In this document: positions 62,164 to 64,000 of the stretch, one piece after another
How positions within the stretch are numbered: position 1 is the first letter of the stretch
Layout: each line of letters starts with the position of its first letter
Assembly: GCF_000331105.1 (NCBI RefSeq)
Contig: NC_020054.1
Coordinates: 1,601,698-1,665,697, forward strand
DNA: 64,000 bases
Reading direction: 5' to 3'
Source: Fibrella aestuarina BUZ 2
GTDB lineage: Bacteria > Bacteroidota > Bacteroidia > Cytophagales > Spirosomataceae
Notes under the pieces: model-generated
What the model saw: the letters and a program-made list of their open reading frames with translations, nothing else
Databases searched by the model: none
What the model was told of the DNA's origin: nothing
Position numbers and translations under genes: made by a program

Positions 62164-62868
62164 ATGAGTATTCGCTTACCGTTGTTTTGTTTGCTCTCGT
62201 GCCTGCTACAACCCGATGGAATCGCTCAGACGTTCCACGAAACGTACGAAACGGTAGCGAAAGGCCCCGCCCCCCGGCCCGAAACCCGGCCCGTGGCGCT
62301 GAGCGTGACCCCGGCTGTGGCGCGGCCGTGGGTACGTCTGATGGGGCAGGTCGAAACAGACGGCAAGATAAAACTACGCTGGCAGACCAACTACGCTAAA
62401 GCGGCCCGCTCGTTTCGGGTTGAACGTTCAGCCGACGGGGTAGACTGGAGTGCGCTGGGCGAAGTAGACGGTACCGATTCCGTACAGCGCAATGCGTATC
62501 AGTTTATCGATGAGACCCCTGTTCGGATGGCGGTTTACCGGTTACAGAGCCGACACGACGATGGCAGTATGCCTTATTCGGCGGTGTTGTCAGTCGTAAA
62601 CCCGCGCCACGCCAGCCAGCCGGTGCTGTATTATAGCGTCGATGGGCAGGTGGTGCTGATCGGCATTGAGCCGATGAATCTCATTTACCCGGTTACGGCC
62701 AACCTGTATGCTGAATCGGGCCGGTTGCTTTGTTACGACAACCTGCCGCCCCAAACCGACGAGTTTCGGATCGACATACCGGCGACCAAAGACGGCGCCG
62801 TCAAGGTACAAATTGTCGACGGAGCCCACCGGGTGTTGACCGTCCGCCGGGTTTTGCTGTCTAAATGA
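62164..62868 (+). CDS. Exported protein, tandem paralogue 1
   Basis: A 234-residue exported protein with signal peptide to about 22. A fibronectin-like core carries RPWVRLMGQVETDGKIKLRW and FRVERSADGVDWSALGEV, as in surface proteins with 'LERSxDGxxWxxLGxV' modules; it ends with a second beta module (YPVTANLYAESGRLLCYDNL, FRIDIPATKDGAVKVQIVDG) that resembles a type IX secretion-type C-terminal beta domain in form only. The next gene is a clear paralogue with the same order of modules. Role unknown. Confidence 0.72.
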   Translation: MSIRLPLFCLLSCLLQPDGIAQTFHETYETVAKGPAPRPETRPVALSVTPAVARPWVRLMGQVETDGKIKLRWQTNYAKAARSFRVERSADGVDWSALGEVDGTDSVQRNAYQFIDETPVRMAVYRLQSRHDDGSMPYSAVLSVVNPRHASQPVLYYSVDGQVVLIGIEPMNLIYPVTANLYAESGRLLCYDNLPPQTDEFRIDIPATKDGAVKVQIVDGAHRVLTVRRVLLSK

Positions 62869-63068
62869 CACCCAGCCGCGGGGTGCAACAGAGCGCACCC
62901 TAATCAGCGTATTACCATTTACTCACTTAGCGGGCCGACAGTTGCCACCGGTACAACAGACGTTGTATGTTTGGTTTACTGGTAGTTACTTAGTGGTATC
63001 GCCCCTTGTTAGTCGCGCTTTATTCATCTGGGCTATGAACAATACGAACAAAGTGTCTGATCGTTCCC

Positions 63069-63836
63069 ATGATTGCACGTCTACTGTTGTTGTGTGCCTT
63101 GTTTGGCTGCCGACCAATCGGCAGTCGCGCGCAGGGCTTTATCGCACCCACCATGGCTGTATCGTATGAAGGTAAAGCCAGCAATTCCCTCAAGGCGGTC
63201 GCTGCCGTAGCGACCACGCCACCAAGCCCGCCCCCGGCCCCCGAATTGGTGCGCCCCTGGGTACGTCTGAACGCCCGGCCCGACGCCGACGGGACTGTGC
63301 GGGTACAATGGCAAACCCACCCCAAACAAGTCAATAAAACGTTTCTGCTCGAACGTTCGGCGGATGGCATCACCTGGGAGCCACTGGGGCAGGTAAGCGG
63401 CAACGAAACCGCTTCGGGAAAAAACACCTACGAGTTTGTCTCGGCGCAGCCGTTGGCTTCCGAACGGTACCGGCTGTTCTGCCTGCTGGCCGACAACACG
63501 AAGCTGTATTCGTCGGTGGTGGCGCTGGTGAGTACCGGTCAGCCACATCAGGCGGTTCGGTACTACGCCGCTCAGCAGAGTGCCATTACGGTGGGCTTGC
63601 TGCCTAGCCGCCTTACGTTTCCGGTAACGGTCAACGTGTATACGGCCGCCGGCGCGATGCTTTGCTACGACAGTCTGGTCAAATCGGCCAACGAGTTCAT
63701 GGTAGAGTTACCCGCCACGAAAGAGAGCACGCTGCGGTTGCAGGTCGTCGATGCGTCGAATCGGGTGGTGCTGATGCGCAACGTGGCTATGCCGTCCGCT
63801 CTGCAGACCGACGTTGCGTCAGCACCTCGCCAATGA
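63069..63836 (+). CDS. Exported protein, tandem paralogue 2
   Basis: A 255-residue exported protein. Modules match the upstream gene: RPWVRLNARPDADGTVRVQW, FLLERSADGITWEPLGQV, then FPVTVNVYTAAGAMLCYDSL and FMVELPATKESTLRLQVVDA. A Pro-rich linker (TTPPSPPPAPELV) follows the signal peptide. The last 50 bp overlap the 3' end of purN on the opposite strand. The pair arose by tandem duplication; 200 bp separate them. Confidence 0.72.
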   Translation: MIARLLLLCALFGCRPIGSRAQGFIAPTMAVSYEGKASNSLKAVAAVATTPPSPPPAPELVRPWVRLNARPDADGTVRVQWQTHPKQVNKTFLLERSADGITWEPLGQVSGNETASGKNTYEFVSAQPLASERYRLFCLLADNTKLYSSVVALVSTGQPHQAVRYYAAQQSAITVGLLPSRLTFPVTVNVYTAAGAMLCYDSLVKSANEFMVELPATKESTLRLQVVDASNRVVLMRNVAMPSALQTDVASAPRQ

Positions 63837-64000
63837 CGCGGGGGTAGTGCTCATATTCCAGCTCATGCACCTTCTGGGCCACATCGTCGGGCGTATCGGT
63901 GGGCAGGACGGGGCAGGTTGCCTGAAAAATAATCTGGCCCTCGTCGTACTGCTCATTCACGAAATGGATGGTGATGCCCGACTGCGTTTCGCCCGCCGCC
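63787..64000 (-). CDS. purN: Phosphoribosylglycinamide formyltransferase, C-terminal part
   Basis: The 3' end of purN, cut by the window edge; it is too short to be a full open frame here. The last 71 codons encode AAGETQSGITIHFVNEQYDE, GQIIFQATCPVLPTDTPDDV and HELEYEHYPRVIGEVL, the conserved C-terminal part of PurN, which formylates GAR in purine synthesis; the QSGITIHFV strand is part of the folate and substrate site. The stop (63787-63789) lies inside the convergent paralogue-2 gene, an overlap of 50 bp. Confidence 0.88.
   Translation of the reverse strand, partial: AAGETQSGITIHFVNEQYDEGQIIFQATCPVLPTDTPDDVAQKVHELEYEHYPRVIGEVLTQRRSAERTA

Noticed and set aside
1..64000. tRNA, rRNA, CRISPR, insertion sequences
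   Set aside because: I looked for cloverleaf arms, regular direct repeats and transposase motifs in the gaps and found none.

Overview
The window reads as chromosomal DNA of an aerobic Bacteroidota, most likely order Cytophagales (Spirosoma/Fibrella-like). This is an inference from family content: DUF4834 and DUF6134 proteins, a TonB-type N-terminus with the YGAYxLR signature, LytS/LytTR regulators, S46 and S41 peptidases, a GEVED/DUF11 secreted metalloprotease, and the lack of strong Shine-Dalgarno sequences. GC looks like the high 50s by eye. I see no rRNA, tRNA, transposase, integrase or CRISPR array.

Layout. 1-14.4 kb holds housekeeping and envelope genes: a PpiD-like foldase (cut by the window edge), proB, aat, a GNAT enzyme, a PiT phosphate transporter, an ECF sigma/S1C protease pair, Prc-type protease, FKBP, DUF4834, M28 peptidase, and a second ECF sigma with a small downstream partner. 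14.7-35.1 kb holds a 2Fe-2S ferredoxin, YjjG, an SDR, a methyltransferase, S46 peptidase, a flavin disulfide reductase, DinB, a serine hydrolase, a lytic transglycosylase, a 1249-residue secreted metalloprotease, an APC permease, a TMEM175 channel, an M23 peptidase and small lipoproteins. 56.4-64 kb holds atpG and atpA, small secreted proteins, a lipase-like hydrolase, a tandem pair of paralogous secreted proteins and the 3' end of purN.

The exceptional part is about 35.4-56.3 kb, a RiPP biosynthetic locus. A + strand run (36718/37588 to 46684) encodes a LuxR-type regulator, a TonB-dependent receptor, a TPR-like exported protein, a 64-residue membrane peptide, a cyclodehydratase partner with two CxxC motifs, a YcaO enzyme ending in PxPxP, a second TPR-like protein, a SagB-type dehydrogenase, an M50 protease with an RRE-like front, and a glycosyltransferase-like protein. 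A terminator follows. Next, on the - strand and previously hidden because it is only 53 codons, is a precursor peptide (46857-47018) with an acidic leader and a core ending ACCCTTCCC. Divergent from it are a 752-residue protein of unknown function and a ClpB-like AAA+ ATPase. A LytTR response regulator and a full-length LanB dehydratase lie on the - strand beyond. A LytS-type kinase sits at the opposite edge.

Working model (inference): YcaO plus its partner convert the six core cysteines to thiazolines, SagB oxidises them to thiazoles, LanB dehydrates Ser/Thr, and the M50 protease trims or exports the product. The 64-residue membrane peptide carries the same leader motif as the precursor, joined to a transmembrane helix instead of a core, which suggests a membrane tether or decoy for the enzymes. 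No LanC, ABC exporter or separate thiopeptide cyclase is seen.

A second window-wide signal is a 9-mer, CAGGTACGT (reverse ACGTACCTG), which I counted by hand at 28 loci against about 0.5 expected. It occurs on both strands, in several reading frames and twice as a perfect 14-bp palindrome, and resembles a genome signature such as an uptake or chromosome-organisation sequence.
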